Positions 1-8,350 of a DNA stretch of 33,371 nt are shown in pieces. Source of the stretch: an uncultured bacterium (GTDB lineage Bacteria; Acidobacteriota; Thermoanaerobaculia; Multivoradales; J023); assembly GCA_937948815.1 (NCBI GenBank), contig CALFAM010000043.1, positions 1 through 33,371 on the forward strand, read 5' to 3'. The first letter of the stretch is position 1. Every line of letters begins with the position of its first letter. A program made the translations under genes and the position numbers. The notes under the pieces are model-generated. The model was not told the origin of the DNA and made no database searches. It saw nothing but the letters and a program-made list of their open reading frames with translations.

Positions 1-1776
1 CCCCATACCGTCAGCTACACCCTGATCGCGGTAGCGCTCTACATCATCGTGGCGCGACCTCAGTGGCTGCCCGGGCTGCCGCTGCTGGCGGCGCTGTGGG
101 TCAATTTCCACGGCATCGAGTACCCGGTGCTGATCGCGATCACGCTCGCGTACCTCGGTGCCTACTTTCTGCGGCGGCTCACCGGCGGTCCTTTGCCGAT
201 TCCGTTCGACCAAGGCCCGCAGCGCGCCTTGCTCTCCCTGGCGCTCGCTAGTCTGGCGATCCTGGCGACGCCACACGGGCTCCGCCTCCTGCGCGTCCCA
301 TTCATCGACACGCACTTTGCGTCCACCTACATCGCCGAGCTCGCCAACGTGCAGTGGCGTAGCGTTCTGCGCTACGACGTCGCCCCGCTGGCCCTGGACG
401 CCGCCGCCGCCTCGAACCTGCTGATCGCCCTGGCAGCTTTGGCAGCGGTTGCTGGGCTCGCGCGGCGACCGTTTCCCTGGTCGTCCTATGCCCTGATCGT
501 TGCGGGCGCCGTGCTGCTCGCCCGCTCGGATCGCTTCCGCCCCGAGCTGGCGCTTCTCGCCCTGCCGCTGCTACGCGATACCTTGCCGATCCAGCGAATG
601 TGGCCGCGACCGGGCCTGGTCGTCCGCGGCACGGAGGAGGCTGGTAGCGGCTCGGCGGGGAGGCGAATGGCAAGGCTGGCGCTGGTCGCGCTCGCGTTGC
701 TGCCGCTGATCTACATGGGGCAGAACATTCGCCGTTTTACCCACCAGCCGTGGCCGTTCTCCCCCCAGGGCCTGCCCAGCGGCGCCGCGACCTTCTTACT
801 TCACGCCGCCGCTCAGGCGGGAGATGGAGAAGCCGGTTCCGGGCAGCCAAGACGTCTGTTCAACCACCCGAACCAGGGCGGATACTGGCAGTGGGCACTC
901 CACGGTCGGTTCCAGATCTTCTCGGACATGGAGGTGCCGTTCCTCTTCCGGGACGACGATCAATACCTGGCCACCGGTGCCTTCCAGGATCCCGAGATGC
1001 TGCGCGGCATATTGGCGCAGTATCAGCCCGACTTCCTGGCCGCGCCCCTCGAGCATGCGGCCTTTCCCGGCATCATCGCGGCTGTGGCGCCGCGCTTCGA
1101 GCCGGTGTTCTTCGATGATCGCGTGGTGCTCTTCGCGGACGGCGCGCGCTGGCCCGCGCTGGTCGCAAGCTGGCGGCTCGACACGGCGAGCCCGTTGACC
1201 ATCACCGCCGAGGGGCTCGGTGCCATGGCGCCGGCGGCACGCAGGCAGCTCGGGATGCAGCTCGCCCGCATGCTCGAGCTGGCGCCGGATATGGACATTC
1301 CGCGCCGCGCTTTGGCCTTGGTACAGCGCTTCGATGGTCAGACGAACGCGGCCCGCGCGACGGCTGAGGCGGCCGTCGCGGCAGCGCCCTGGGCCTGGCA
1401 ACCGCTGTCCATTCTCGGCAGCATCCAGCTTCAGATGGGCAGCGCCGATGCAGCGGTCCAGACGCTGGAAGCCGCCCTCGAACGGCCGGGAGGCCAAGCC
1501 GCAGCCGACGTTCACCGCACCCTGGCAGAAGCCTACCGATCGGTGGGGCGCCCGCAGGACGCCTACCGGGCGCTCGAGCGCGCGGTCGGTCGGTTCAATC
1601 GAGCTGCCCCGGTCGGCGATTTGGCGCAGCTCGCTGCCCTGGCGGCTTCGGCAGGCGAGATCGAGGAGGCGCGGCTGCTCTTCGCCATGGCCCGCCGCAA
1701 GGCTCCCGCGGACGATACTGGTCTGCAGCAGCGGCTCGACGCGGCGCTGGCTGGTCTCCGACCAGCAGTCAATTGA
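1..1776 (+). CDS. Polytopic membrane protein with C-terminal TPR region (5' end missing)
   Basis: The reading frame is open from the first base, so the gene starts before the window; a GTG at 49 lies inside a hydrophobic segment and is unlikely to be the start. About the first 240 residues alternate hydrophobic helices with short loops, including a V-A-R-P-Q-W-L-P-x-L-P segment typical of glycosyltransferase-like (GT-C style) membrane proteins. A soluble domain follows with F-N-H-P-N-Q-G-G-Y-W-Q-W and F-S-D-M-E, the arrangement seen after the membrane part of many uncharacterised bacterial proteins of this type. The last ~150 residues are alanine-rich helical pairs that look like tetratricopeptide repeats (G-S-I-Q-L-Q-M-G-S-A-D-A-A-V). 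A role in transfer of lipid-linked sugars or envelope assembly is inference only; no catalytic residue can be named. It ends 64 bases before the sigma factor gene on the same strand. Confidence 0.75.
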   Translation, partial: PHTVSYTLIAVALYIIVARPQWLPGLPLLAALWVNFHGIEYPVLIAITLAYLGAYFLRRLTGGPLPIPFDQGPQRALLSLALASLAILATPHGLRLLRVPFIDTHFASTYIAELANVQWRSVLRYDVAPLALDAAAASNLLIALAALAAVAGLARRPFPWSSYALIVAGAVLLARSDRFRPELALLALPLLRDTLPIQRMWPRPGLVVRGTEEAGSGSAGRRMARLALVALALLPLIYMGQNIRRFTHQPWPFSPQGLPSGAATFLLHAAAQAGDGEAGSGQPRRLFNHPNQGGYWQWALHGRFQIFSDMEVPFLFRDDDQYLATGAFQDPEMLRGILAQYQPDFLAAPLEHAAFPGIIAAVAPRFEPVFFDDRVVLFADGARWPALVASWRLDTASPLTITAEGLGAMAPAARRQLGMQLARMLELAPDMDIPRRALALVQRFDGQTNAARATAEAAVAAAPWAWQPLSILGSIQLQMGSADAAVQTLEAALERPGGQAAADVHRTLAEAYRSVGRPQDAYRALERAVGRFNRAAPVGDLAQLAALAASAGEIEEARLLFAMARRKAPADDTGLQQRLDAALAGLRPAVN

Positions 1777-1840
1777 CTTCCGGGCCGGTGTCGGGCATCC
1801 TGCGCCGGGGAGCAGTCTGAACGAAGCAGGTGACAACGAC

Positions 1841-2386
1841 GTGACGTCGAATCAGAGCGACGCCGAGCTGGTACGCCAGTTCCAGGCCGGGGAACCGGAA
1901 GCGTTTGCCGAGGTCAGCCGCTGGATCGAACGGGTCGGTTCGAGCTTTCGGCATCGGCTTGGCGCGAGCTGGGAAGATGTCGTCCAAGACGTGCTTCTCG
2001 AGCTGAGCCGGAGTGATCTGAGCAATGTGCTGTCCTTTCGGGCCTATTCCCGAACGGTCATGATCAATGCCTGCATTCGGCGCTACCAGCGCCAACAAGT
2101 CCGCAATCGCATCTCCAGCCTCGACGAAGCGCTCGCCGAAGCCGGCCTCGAGCCGGTGGCCCCCGCGGTCGATCGGCTGTCCCTGGACACCATGCAGCGC
2201 GTTTGGGAGAGGGCTTCGCTACCTTGTCGCCGCCTATGGAGCCTGATCGTGCAGGGCTTCCGCTACGACGAAATGGCAGAGCTCGAAGGAGAAAGCGCGG
2301 GCGCCCTGCGGGTGCGCGCCAAACGCTGTCGCGACCGGGCCAAGGCCGAACGTCGGCGCCTGGAGCAGAAGGGGCAAGACGGCTGA
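1841..2386 (+). CDS. ECF-like RNA polymerase sigma factor
   Basis: This 181-residue protein fits a sigma-70 family extracytoplasmic-function factor. Residues ~8-85 match region 2: an A-E-L-V-R-Q-F-Q-A-G-E-P-E-A-F start, the W-E-D-V-V-Q-D-V-L-L-E-L core-binding helix, and F-R-A-Y-S-R-T-V-M-I-N-A near the -10 recognition helix. Residues ~125-175 match region 4, the -35-binding helix-turn-helix (L-P-C-R-R-L-W-S-L-I through E-M-A-E-L-E-G-E-S-A-G-A-L-R-V-R). I chose GTG 1841 because AGGTGA at 1828-1833 gives a seven-base spacing; the frame stays open much further upstream, but only as a shadow of the previous gene. The next gene encodes a zinc-binding anti-sigma-like membrane protein, so the pair probably forms a signalling module. 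The region 2 to 4 linker is short and the protein is clearly diverged from named ECF groups. Confidence 0.85.
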   Translation: MTSNQSDAELVRQFQAGEPEAFAEVSRWIERVGSSFRHRLGASWEDVVQDVLLELSRSDLSNVLSFRAYSRTVMINACIRRYQRQQVRNRISSLDEALAEAGLEPVAPAVDRLSLDTMQRVWERASLPCRRLWSLIVQGFRYDEMAELEGESAGALRVRAKRCRDRAKAERRRLEQKGQDG

Positions 2387-2406
2387 TGCGACAGCCAAGT
2401 CAAGAA

Positions 2407-2438
2407 CGAACATCCAGTCGTTTTGCGATGTTCGCAAA
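2407..2438 (+). promoter_or_regulatory. Two mutually exclusive hairpins between sigma and anti-sigma genes
   Basis: CGAACATC (2407-2414) pairs perfectly with GATGTTCG (2427-2434) around a 12-base loop. TTTGCGA (2422-2428) pairs perfectly with TCGCAAA (2432-2438) around a 3-base loop. The two stems share 2427-2434, so only one can form at a time. They begin 20 bases after the sigma factor stop. No T-run follows, so a simple terminator is unlikely. An attenuator, an operator or an mRNA-processing site are the options. The pairing is seen in the sequence; the function is inference. Confidence 0.4.
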
Positions 2439-2494
2439 GGTCAATGTGTAACAAAAAGGGCCGTCAGGTGACCGTATAGAGCATGCGCGACGAA

Positions 2495-2506
2495 CGATCG
2501 CGATCG
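2495..2506. repeat. 12-bp perfect palindrome upstream of the anti-sigma-like gene
   Basis: CGATCGCGATCG reads the same on both strands and lies 30 bases before the GTG start at 2537. It could be a regulator binding site, although short GC-rich palindromes of this kind are also frequent by chance or as methylation sites in such genomes. Confidence 0.3.
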
Positions 2507-2536
2507 ACCTAACCGAGTGGTTTCGGGAGAGAGCAA

Positions 2537-3418
2537 GTGGATTCGGAACAATTTCAGACACTGTTGCCCTGGCTGGCCAACAATACGCTGGCGCCGGCCG
2601 ACCGTGAAGCCATGATCGCCTACCTGGCAGCCCACCCCGAGGCCCGCGGCGAAGTCCGCGAGACTGCCATGGCCATGGCGACCCTCGGTGGCCATCCCAG
2701 AGATGAGTGGCTTGCGGAAACGGCGCGCGACACTCCGTTCGAACACCGAACAGCGGTCCTGAACCATCTCACAACCTGCGACGAGTGTGCCGAAATCGTG
2801 GCCCTGGCCCGGGTCGCACACCTCACGCCGCTCGCCGACGAGCGCGCCCAGGTCGCCACGCCCGAGGCAGCAAACGATTCCTTTCCTGTGCCGTCCAAGA
2901 AGATGCCGAGTGCCGTGCGCGCCGTGGCGCTGGCTGCCATGCTGCTTGCCGGTATCGGACTCGGGCGGTTCTGGACGCATCTCGATGCACCGCCCGCTCA
3001 GGTCATCGTTGCCGAGGTGGCTGCGCCAGACGCGGGCTCGATTGCCGCGCTGCGAGCCTTACCGGTTTCCGTAGTGCCGTCGACGCTGCGCGGTGAGGGA
3101 GAGGAAGCCGACCTGCTGCTCGGGCCGGATCGTGACGCATTCTTGGTGGACGTGCAGATCCCCAAGTCTGCGGAGTCGGTCAGCGCGCTCAGCGCCCGAC
3201 TCGAGACGGCGGACGGTGAGCTGGTGACTGCACTGGTCCCGGGCCCGCGCTTCGATGGCCATTACATCAACGTGGCGATCCCGGCGGCCGACCTGGTAGC
3301 CGACCGTGACTACGTCCTGATCCTCGAGGATGCGGCGACTGGCGAGACGATCGACCGCTATGACCTGCGGTCGGGTGCTGCGCCGGCGAGCGACGCACCG
3401 GCTGCAACTTCCCCCTAG
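2537..3418 (+). CDS. Membrane-anchored zinc-finger anti-sigma-like protein
   Basis: The protein has 293 residues and starts at GTG 2537 behind GGGAGAGAG. Residues 77-84 carry the H-x-x-x-C-x-x-C signature of zinc-binding anti-sigma factors (H77, C81, C84). The first ~45 residues (L-P-W-L-A-N-N-T-L-A-P-A-D-R-E-A) look like a second copy of the same fold with its ligands lost (H-P-E-A-R in place of C-x-x-C). One transmembrane helix lies at about 127-146 (A-V-R-A-V-A-L-A-A-M-L-L-A-G). The ~145 residues beyond it should be outside the inner membrane and appear beta-rich. By family knowledge the cytoplasmic part would hold the neighbouring sigma factor inactive and the outer part would sense a signal; partner and signal are inferred from adjacency. 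The gene is 150 bases downstream of the sigma factor. Confidence 0.75.
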   Translation: MDSEQFQTLLPWLANNTLAPADREAMIAYLAAHPEARGEVRETAMAMATLGGHPRDEWLAETARDTPFEHRTAVLNHLTTCDECAEIVALARVAHLTPLADERAQVATPEAANDSFPVPSKKMPSAVRAVALAAMLLAGIGLGRFWTHLDAPPAQVIVAEVAAPDAGSIAALRALPVSVVPSTLRGEGEEADLLLGPDRDAFLVDVQIPKSAESVSALSARLETADGELVTALVPGPRFDGHYINVAIPAADLVADRDYVLILEDAATGETIDRYDLRSGAAPASDAPAATSP

Positions 3419-3430
3419 AACAAATCGATT

Positions 3431-3464
3431 CGAGGGCCGCCAGCAGGCGACCCTCGTCCTCTTT
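3431..3464. terminator. Intrinsic-type terminator between convergent genes
   Basis: CGAGGG-C-CGCC (3431-3441), loop AGCA and GGCG-A-CCCTCG (3446-3456) form a ten-pair stem with one mismatch, followed by TCCTCTTT. It starts 13 bases after the stop of the plus-strand anti-sigma-like gene and faces the end of the minus-strand amidohydrolase, so it could stop both transcripts. The T-run is imperfect. Confidence 0.55.
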
Positions 3465-3474
3465 CAGGTGGATG

Positions 3475-3494
3475 CCCTCGCTCCCCTTCGAGGG
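3475..3494. terminator. Second inverted repeat before the amidohydrolase end
   Basis: CCCTCG (3475-3480) and CGAGGG (3489-3494) form a six-pair stem with an eight-base loop, 19 bases from the minus-strand stop. The same hexamers make up the base of the preceding hairpin, so the two structures can exchange partners. It is probably the terminator for the minus-strand operon, but it lacks a clean T-run. Confidence 0.35.
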
Positions 3495-3512
3495 ACTCCT
3501 GGGCGATGACGT

Positions 3513-4868
3513 CTAGGGCGCTGGGCGTGCCCGATACCGCTCGTAGAGCTCCTGGTGCTTGTTGTCGAGCGGCACGTCGCGGCCACCGATGATCACGTGG
3601 CGAATCTGCGTGGTGATCTCGAGCGGGCTGCCGTCCGTGACGATCAAGTTGGCGATCTTGCCCGCCTCGATCGAGCCCAGCCGGTCTCCGAGCCCGAACA
3701 TGCGCGCCGGATTGATCGTGAGCGCGGCCAAGGCATCTTCCTCGCTCAGACCGTAGGCCGTTGCCATGCCGATCTCGAAAGGAAGGGTCCGCGAGCTGTG
3801 CGGTCCTCCCGGGCCGAAGCCACCACCCGCGCCGGTGCCGATGGCGATCGGCACGCCGGCAGCAGCCAGCTTTCCGGCGGTCTGGAACGGCTGATCGTAG
3901 GGCGCGTCTTCACGATCGGGCAGGGTCGCAGTCATGCCGAGAATGACCGGGATCTTCTTCTCGACCAGTAGCTCGTGGACCTTCCAAGCCTCGCCGCCGC
4001 CAGCCAAGATCATGCGAATTCCCTGCTCCTCGGCGAACGCCACGGCTGCTTCGATGTCGCGAGCCGCGTTGGCGCCGATGATCACCGGCAGCTCTCCACT
4101 GAGCACCGGTCCGAGGGCTTCGAGCTTGTGGTCGCGTTCCAGGCGGTCGGAGCCCGCGGCGATCGCCTGGGCATAGTGGCGGGCCGCGTCCATCCAGTCG
4201 CGCAGCGTGTTTTGCGACGCCTCGGCCTCTTCCTTGGCTTCGCCGAAGGGTGTGTCGCGGAAGCTGAAGGTGCTGAAGTCGAACGAACGCGTCTCGATCT
4301 CCGGCCAGGAGATGACCAGGGCCACCGACGGCACGATGGCCATTTCCTCGACGGTCCAACCATCGAGATGGATGAAAGACGCACGCCCGGCGATGATGCC
4401 GTCGCGACCGGTCTCGGGTGCGGTCACCGTGTGGGTGATACCGCCAGCGCGGGCCACTGGAATGACCTCGCTGGCTGGGTGGATGGCAGTGGCAGCCACC
4501 AAGTGCGGATTCATCATGCCGCTCTCGGTGGTGTCGACCGTGGCTGCGACCGCACCGATTTCGACCAGGCCGAGCTGGCTGATGGCGTCACAGAGGCCGG
4601 GGTAGACGTGCAGTCCCGAGATATCGACGCGGGTGGCACCGTCCGGGGCGGTGACATCAGCGCCTGCCGCGTGAATCAGCCCATCCTGAATCACCACGTT
4701 CCCGGTGTACGGCGTACCAACGACCGGGTGGATGGTGCCCCCCTCGAGCACCAGCGTGCCCGGTGCCGAGGCGGCGAAGCCGGGCAGCGCGACGACGAAC
4801 GCGAGCAACAGCAAGCTGGCAGCTCGAATGCTGCGGAAAGAGGAAATCGAAGTCGTTCGACGGGTCAT
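3513..4868 (-). CDS. Exported amidohydrolase-fold protein lacking its metal ligands
   Basis: This is a 451-residue imidazolonepropionase-like amidohydrolase. A signal peptide covers about residues 1-33 (L-L-L-L-A-F-V-V-A-L-P-G-F-A-A-S-A). The N-terminal beta-sandwich and the C-terminal N-P-A-R-M-F-G-L-G-D-R-L-G-S-I-E-A-G-K-I-A-N-L element are clear family signatures. The canonical D-A-H-x-H after strand 1 is D-A-I-S-Q here (94-98), so both histidines are gone. The equivalents of the later His ligands read I-I-G-A-N-A-A-R-D and L-A-G-G-G-E-A-W, and the region of the catalytic Asp reads A-I-G-T-G-A-G. All usual metal-binding positions therefore appear lost, which suggests a non-catalytic or binding role. 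Its ATG overlaps the stop of the upstream double amidohydrolase by one base (TGATG), so the two are translationally coupled and probably act together in the periplasm. Confidence 0.85.
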   Translation of the reverse strand: MTRRTTSISSFRSIRAASLLLLAFVVALPGFAASAPGTLVLEGGTIHPVVGTPYTGNVVIQDGLIHAAGADVTAPDGATRVDISGLHVYPGLCDAISQLGLVEIGAVAATVDTTESGMMNPHLVAATAIHPASEVIPVARAGGITHTVTAPETGRDGIIAGRASFIHLDGWTVEEMAIVPSVALVISWPEIETRSFDFSTFSFRDTPFGEAKEEAEASQNTLRDWMDAARHYAQAIAAGSDRLERDHKLEALGPVLSGELPVIIGANAARDIEAAVAFAEEQGIRMILAGGGEAWKVHELLVEKKIPVILGMTATLPDREDAPYDQPFQTAGKLAAAGVPIAIGTGAGGGFGPGGPHSSRTLPFEIGMATAYGLSEEDALAALTINPARMFGLGDRLGSIEAGKIANLIVTDGSPLEITTQIRHVIIGGRDVPLDNKHQELYERYRARPAP

Positions 4869-7800
4869 CAGTGGATCTCCCGGCAGCTGTAGTGGGTTCC
4901 GGCGTGCGCGTGCATGGCGTCGTAGTCGTAGGCCGTCGTGTAGGCAGGGGCTTCGTTCTCACCCTCTTCTGCTTCGTCTTCCGAAGGTGCCAGCCGGTCA
5001 CGCATCGACTCGATGGTCGCCTGGCGTTCGCGGTCAGCCGCGATCTCGAAGTAGAGGTCGCCATCGACCCAGGTGCGTTGAACCACGGAACGGACCGAAA
5101 GTGGGTGGCCGTCGTAGAGCACCAGGTCGGCGTCCTTGCCCACCTCGATCGAACCGACACGATCGTCGATGCCGAGCTGGCGGGCCGGGTTGAGGGTGAC
5201 CAGCGCGAGGGCGTCGATCTCACTCATGCCGCCCCACCGGATGGCCTTGGCAGCTTCGTGATTCAGATGGCGCATTTCTTCCGAGCTGTCGGAGTTGATC
5301 GAAACCACCACGCCGCGTTCGGTCATCAGCGCCGCGTTGTGGGGAATCGCGTCATTGGCCTCGACCTTGTACCCCCACCAATCCGAGAAGGTCGATGCGC
5401 CGGCACCGTGGGCAGCGATCTCGTCGGCTACCTTGAAGCCCTCGAGCACGTGCTGCAGCGTGGCGATCCGGAAATCGTAGGATTCGGCCAAGCGCAGGAG
5501 CTGGAGAATCTCGTCGGCACGGTAGCTGTGGGCGTGGACCAGGCGCTCGCCTTCGAGGATCTCGACCAGGCGTTCGAGCTTGAGGTCGCGGCGCGGCGGC
5601 ATCCGTCGCTCACCGGCCTCGACGGCCCGCTCGTGTGCGCGCCAGTCGTCGCGGTAGGCGCGGGCCTCGGTAAAGGCCTGGCGGATGACGTCCATGACGC
5701 CCATGCGGGTCGATGGGTAGCGTTCCGGTGAGCCGGGCGGCGGCCGGAAGTTGGAGCGCTTGGGATTCTCGCCGAGCGCGAACTTGATGCCCGGCATGGC
5801 GCCCTCGAATCGCAAGCCGTCGGCATCCTGGCCCCAACGAAGCTTGATCACCGCGTTGCCGCCGCCGATCGGATTGGCGCTGCCATGCAGTACATTGATC
5901 GTGGTGACGCCGCCGGCCAGCGCACGGTAGATGGCGATGTCATCGGGCTGCAGAACGTCTTGGATGGTGACCATCGAGGACACGGACACCGAGCCCTCGT
6001 TGCCGCCGCCTTCGATCGCGATGTGCGAGTGCGCGTCGATGATTCCCGGAATCACCGAACCGCCCTCTGCATCGATCACCTCAGCGCCCCTCGGAATGGC
6101 GACATCACTGCCGACGGCGGTGATCTTGCCGTTTTCGACCACCACCGTGGCGTCGTCGAGAATCGGACCGGAGACCGGCCACACGCGGGCGTTGGTGATG
6201 GCAAAGGAGCCGCCGGTGCGGACCGGGCTCTGCATCACCTCGAGGGCTTCGCGAATCTCGGCCAGGGAAACGTCGGGGGCGTCGGAGGCCGAATCATCGT
6301 CACCCGCGGGTGCGCTGTCGGTGCGTGTTCCGACCAGATCCATCGTCATCGGGCCGGCTCGCATCGTTCCTTTCGCTTCGTCCGCTTCGATCTTCAGCGA
6401 GTAGGAAGCTTCCATGCTGCGTCCGCCCATTTCCCGGGTCATCTTGAAGGAGAGACGGTCGCCCGCCATCTTGCCCTTCTCGATCGGTGTCGCGCCACGC
6501 TCGCCGGCGAGCTCGCCGGTCACTTTGCCGTCGTCGTTCATCTCGAGCTCGGCAGTCATATCGCGGTTGCCGCGCGGCGTCTGGAGCGTCAGGCTCCACG
6601 TGCCGCTGGGATCGGAGGCGGGCGGCTCGTCTTCCTCGCTGGGCTCGCGGGTCGCGAAGCGGTGGCCATCGACGAAGACGGCCTTGACTTCGGCGTCCTC
6701 GGCCCATGGCAGGGCGGAAGCGAGCACCAGATTGGCGATCTTTCCGGGCTCGATCGAACCGAGCTGCTCGTCGACGCCGAGGATGCGGGCGGCGCCGAGG
6801 GTGAGCGCGGTCAGCGCGTCGTGCTCATCGAGGCCGGCGTCGATGGCCTTGCGAATGCCCTCGAAGACCTGGGTGGGTCCGGCGAGGCTGTCCGACGCAA
6901 ACGCGAAAGGCACGTCGGCTTCGGCCAACATGCTGGGGACCGCGGGCGCCAGCCGGCGATGGGCAAGATCACGCAGGGCTTCGGGAGCGTCCGGGTCGCG
7001 GTCGCTCTCGCCTTCGGGCCAGTCGAGGCTGATCACGACCGGGGTGGCTTCACGTGCGAGGGCCTCGACGCGATGGTAGGCGCCGTGGCCGCCGAAGAGA
7101 ACCGGTTTCAGACCGTGCGCGCGCGCCAGGTTCAGGACGCGATCGATCTCGCGGCCGTGGTGTGCCGGCATCAGAAAGGGCTGATCACGCTCGAATGCTT
7201 GGCGGAGCGGCTCGAGCGTACGGTCGTATGCGGGACGCACCAAGCCGCGGGGATCGCTGTCGTAGAGCGCTTGCGCGCGAGCGTAGTGGTCGGCGTCGTA
7301 CAAGACTTGGTTGACGTAGGAGATTCCGCCCATCAGCGATCCCGGGAAGCTGCGGAAGCCGCCGTTGCCGCGAAAGTTGATGCGGTGGGCAACGCCCGAG
7401 GCGATGATCAGCTCTTTGGGCTCGCCGCTTCCCAAGGCCAAGATTGCACCTTGGCCCGGGAAGAAGCCTTCGGTCGGCAGGGTCAACGCATGGGTGAAGC
7501 CCGCCTCACGCCAGGTCTCGATGCGCCCGTCGTCGGCCGCGACGAGGTCGGCGGCATCGACCCAAGGCGTCGTGGCCGGCCGATCCTCCGGGCCGCGAAT
7601 CACCGGCCCATCGTCGCCTCTGCCGCCCCGGCGGCCACCGCTGTCATCGCTCTCTTCCTGCTTCTGGCCGAGCGTGGTCATGGCGTCGAACAAGCCAGGG
7701 AACAAGTGCAGGCCTTCTCCGTCGATCACCCAGGCGTCAGCGGGTATCGCGACATCGGTGCCCACGGCTTCGATCAATCCGTCCGCGACCACCACGGTGG

Positions 7801-7966
7801 CACCTTCGAGGCGCTCGCCGGTTCCGGTGTGCACCTGGACGTCGGTGATGGCGAAGTAGGGAGGTGGCGCGGGCCGCTCGGCGCCTGCGGCGACGGCACC
7901 CAGCAAGGCGAGCGACCAGCTCAAGACGAGCAGCCCAGAGCGCTGCCGATCGGTGCGGTGGGGCAT
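4868..7966 (-). CDS. Exported fusion of two amidohydrolase domains
   Basis: The start is ATG 7966 behind a strong AAAGGAGA; the open frame runs further upstream without a better start. The product has 1032 residues with a signal peptide at about 1-30. Domain 1 (about 36-440) is amidohydrolase-like, but its D-A-H-x-H position reads D-A-M-T-T (94-98); it keeps H269/H270, H294 and the F-A-S-D-S aspartate near D359. A ~95-residue beta-rich linker domain (about 452-548, G-T-W-S-L-T-L-Q-T-P) resembles small lipocalin-like additions. Domain 2 (about 586-980) has a full set: H646-S-H648, K728 as the likely carboxylated lysine, H811/H813, H839 and D893, so it should be the active half. By family it hydrolyses an amide, imide or peptide-like bond; the substrate is unknown. 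The C-terminal tail (about 990-1032) is acidic and then Tyr/His-rich. It forms an operon with the ligand-free amidohydrolase downstream. Confidence 0.88.
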   Translation of the reverse strand: MPHRTDRQRSGLLVLSWSLALLGAVAAGAERPAPPPYFAITDVQVHTGTGERLEGATVVVADGLIEAVGTDVAIPADAWVIDGEGLHLFPGLFDAMTTLGQKQEESDDSGGRRGGRGDDGPVIRGPEDRPATTPWVDAADLVAADDGRIETWREAGFTHALTLPTEGFFPGQGAILALGSGEPKELIIASGVAHRINFRGNGGFRSFPGSLMGGISYVNQVLYDADHYARAQALYDSDPRGLVRPAYDRTLEPLRQAFERDQPFLMPAHHGREIDRVLNLARAHGLKPVLFGGHGAYHRVEALAREATPVVISLDWPEGESDRDPDAPEALRDLAHRRLAPAVPSMLAEADVPFAFASDSLAGPTQVFEGIRKAIDAGLDEHDALTALTLGAARILGVDEQLGSIEPGKIANLVLASALPWAEDAEVKAVFVDGHRFATREPSEEDEPPASDPSGTWSLTLQTPRGNRDMTAELEMNDDGKVTGELAGERGATPIEKGKMAGDRLSFKMTREMGGRSMEASYSLKIEADEAKGTMRAGPMTMDLVGTRTDSAPAGDDDSASDAPDVSLAEIREALEVMQSPVRTGGSFAITNARVWPVSGPILDDATVVVENGKITAVGSDVAIPRGAEVIDAEGGSVIPGIIDAHSHIAIEGGGNEGSVSVSSMVTIQDVLQPDDIAIYRALAGGVTTINVLHGSANPIGGGNAVIKLRWGQDADGLRFEGAMPGIKFALGENPKRSNFRPPPGSPERYPSTRMGVMDVIRQAFTEARAYRDDWRAHERAVEAGERRMPPRRDLKLERLVEILEGERLVHAHSYRADEILQLLRLAESYDFRIATLQHVLEGFKVADEIAAHGAGASTFSDWWGYKVEANDAIPHNAALMTERGVVVSINSDSSEEMRHLNHEAAKAIRWGGMSEIDALALVTLNPARQLGIDDRVGSIEVGKDADLVLYDGHPLSVRSVVQRTWVDGDLYFEIAADRERQATIESMRDRLAPSEDEAEEGENEAPAYTTAYDYDAMHAHAGTHYSCREIH

Positions 7967-8350
7967 CGAATCTCCTTTCGTCAGGGACGACAATTGGCCC
8001 TTTGTTCCATGGCCATTCGTGCGCGCGAGCGCTGGGACGGCGAAGCCTCCCTTGAACGGCAGATGGCGCGCGTTGGGTGGGTTGGCATGCTGCGCCGGAA
8101 CCGAATATGAACGGCAGAATCTTGCCACACTCGGTCTGAAGGCGGGTAGGACCATTGTAAAACCCTGAAGATGGTCACCGCTTGGGTCGAACGACGGCTT
8201 GGTGAGGCCCAAATGCTGTGAGACAGACGCCAGTCGACCGTCCGAACGCAGTCCCGAACGATAGAATCGAGCGCGGTGCGGTGTGTGCCTCGAAAGCCTC
8301 CTACCTCGCTTTGTTCGATCACGTTCCCCTCAGCTCCGACGTTGCGCACA
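7967..8350. other. Divergent intergenic region (384 bp) with candidate promoter elements
   Basis: This gap separates the amidohydrolase operon (minus) from the ASH-repeat gene (plus). A TAGAAT hexamer at 8262-8267 is a good -10 match for the plus-strand gene, but no convincing -35 lies upstream. On the minus strand TACAAT (complement of 8154-8159) is a possible -10 for the amidohydrolases, about 190 bases before their start. The 11-mer TGAACGGCAGA occurs twice, at 8053-8063 and 8108-8118, 55 bases apart in the same direction, and could be a regulator site. I see no gene here. Confidence 0.35.

Noticed and set aside
5885..8110. 741-residue open frame on the plus strand opposite the double amidohydrolase
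   Set aside because: It is the complementary-strand shadow of a well-supported gene; composition is rich in R, G, D, H with no domain signature, as is usual for opposite frames in GC-rich DNA.
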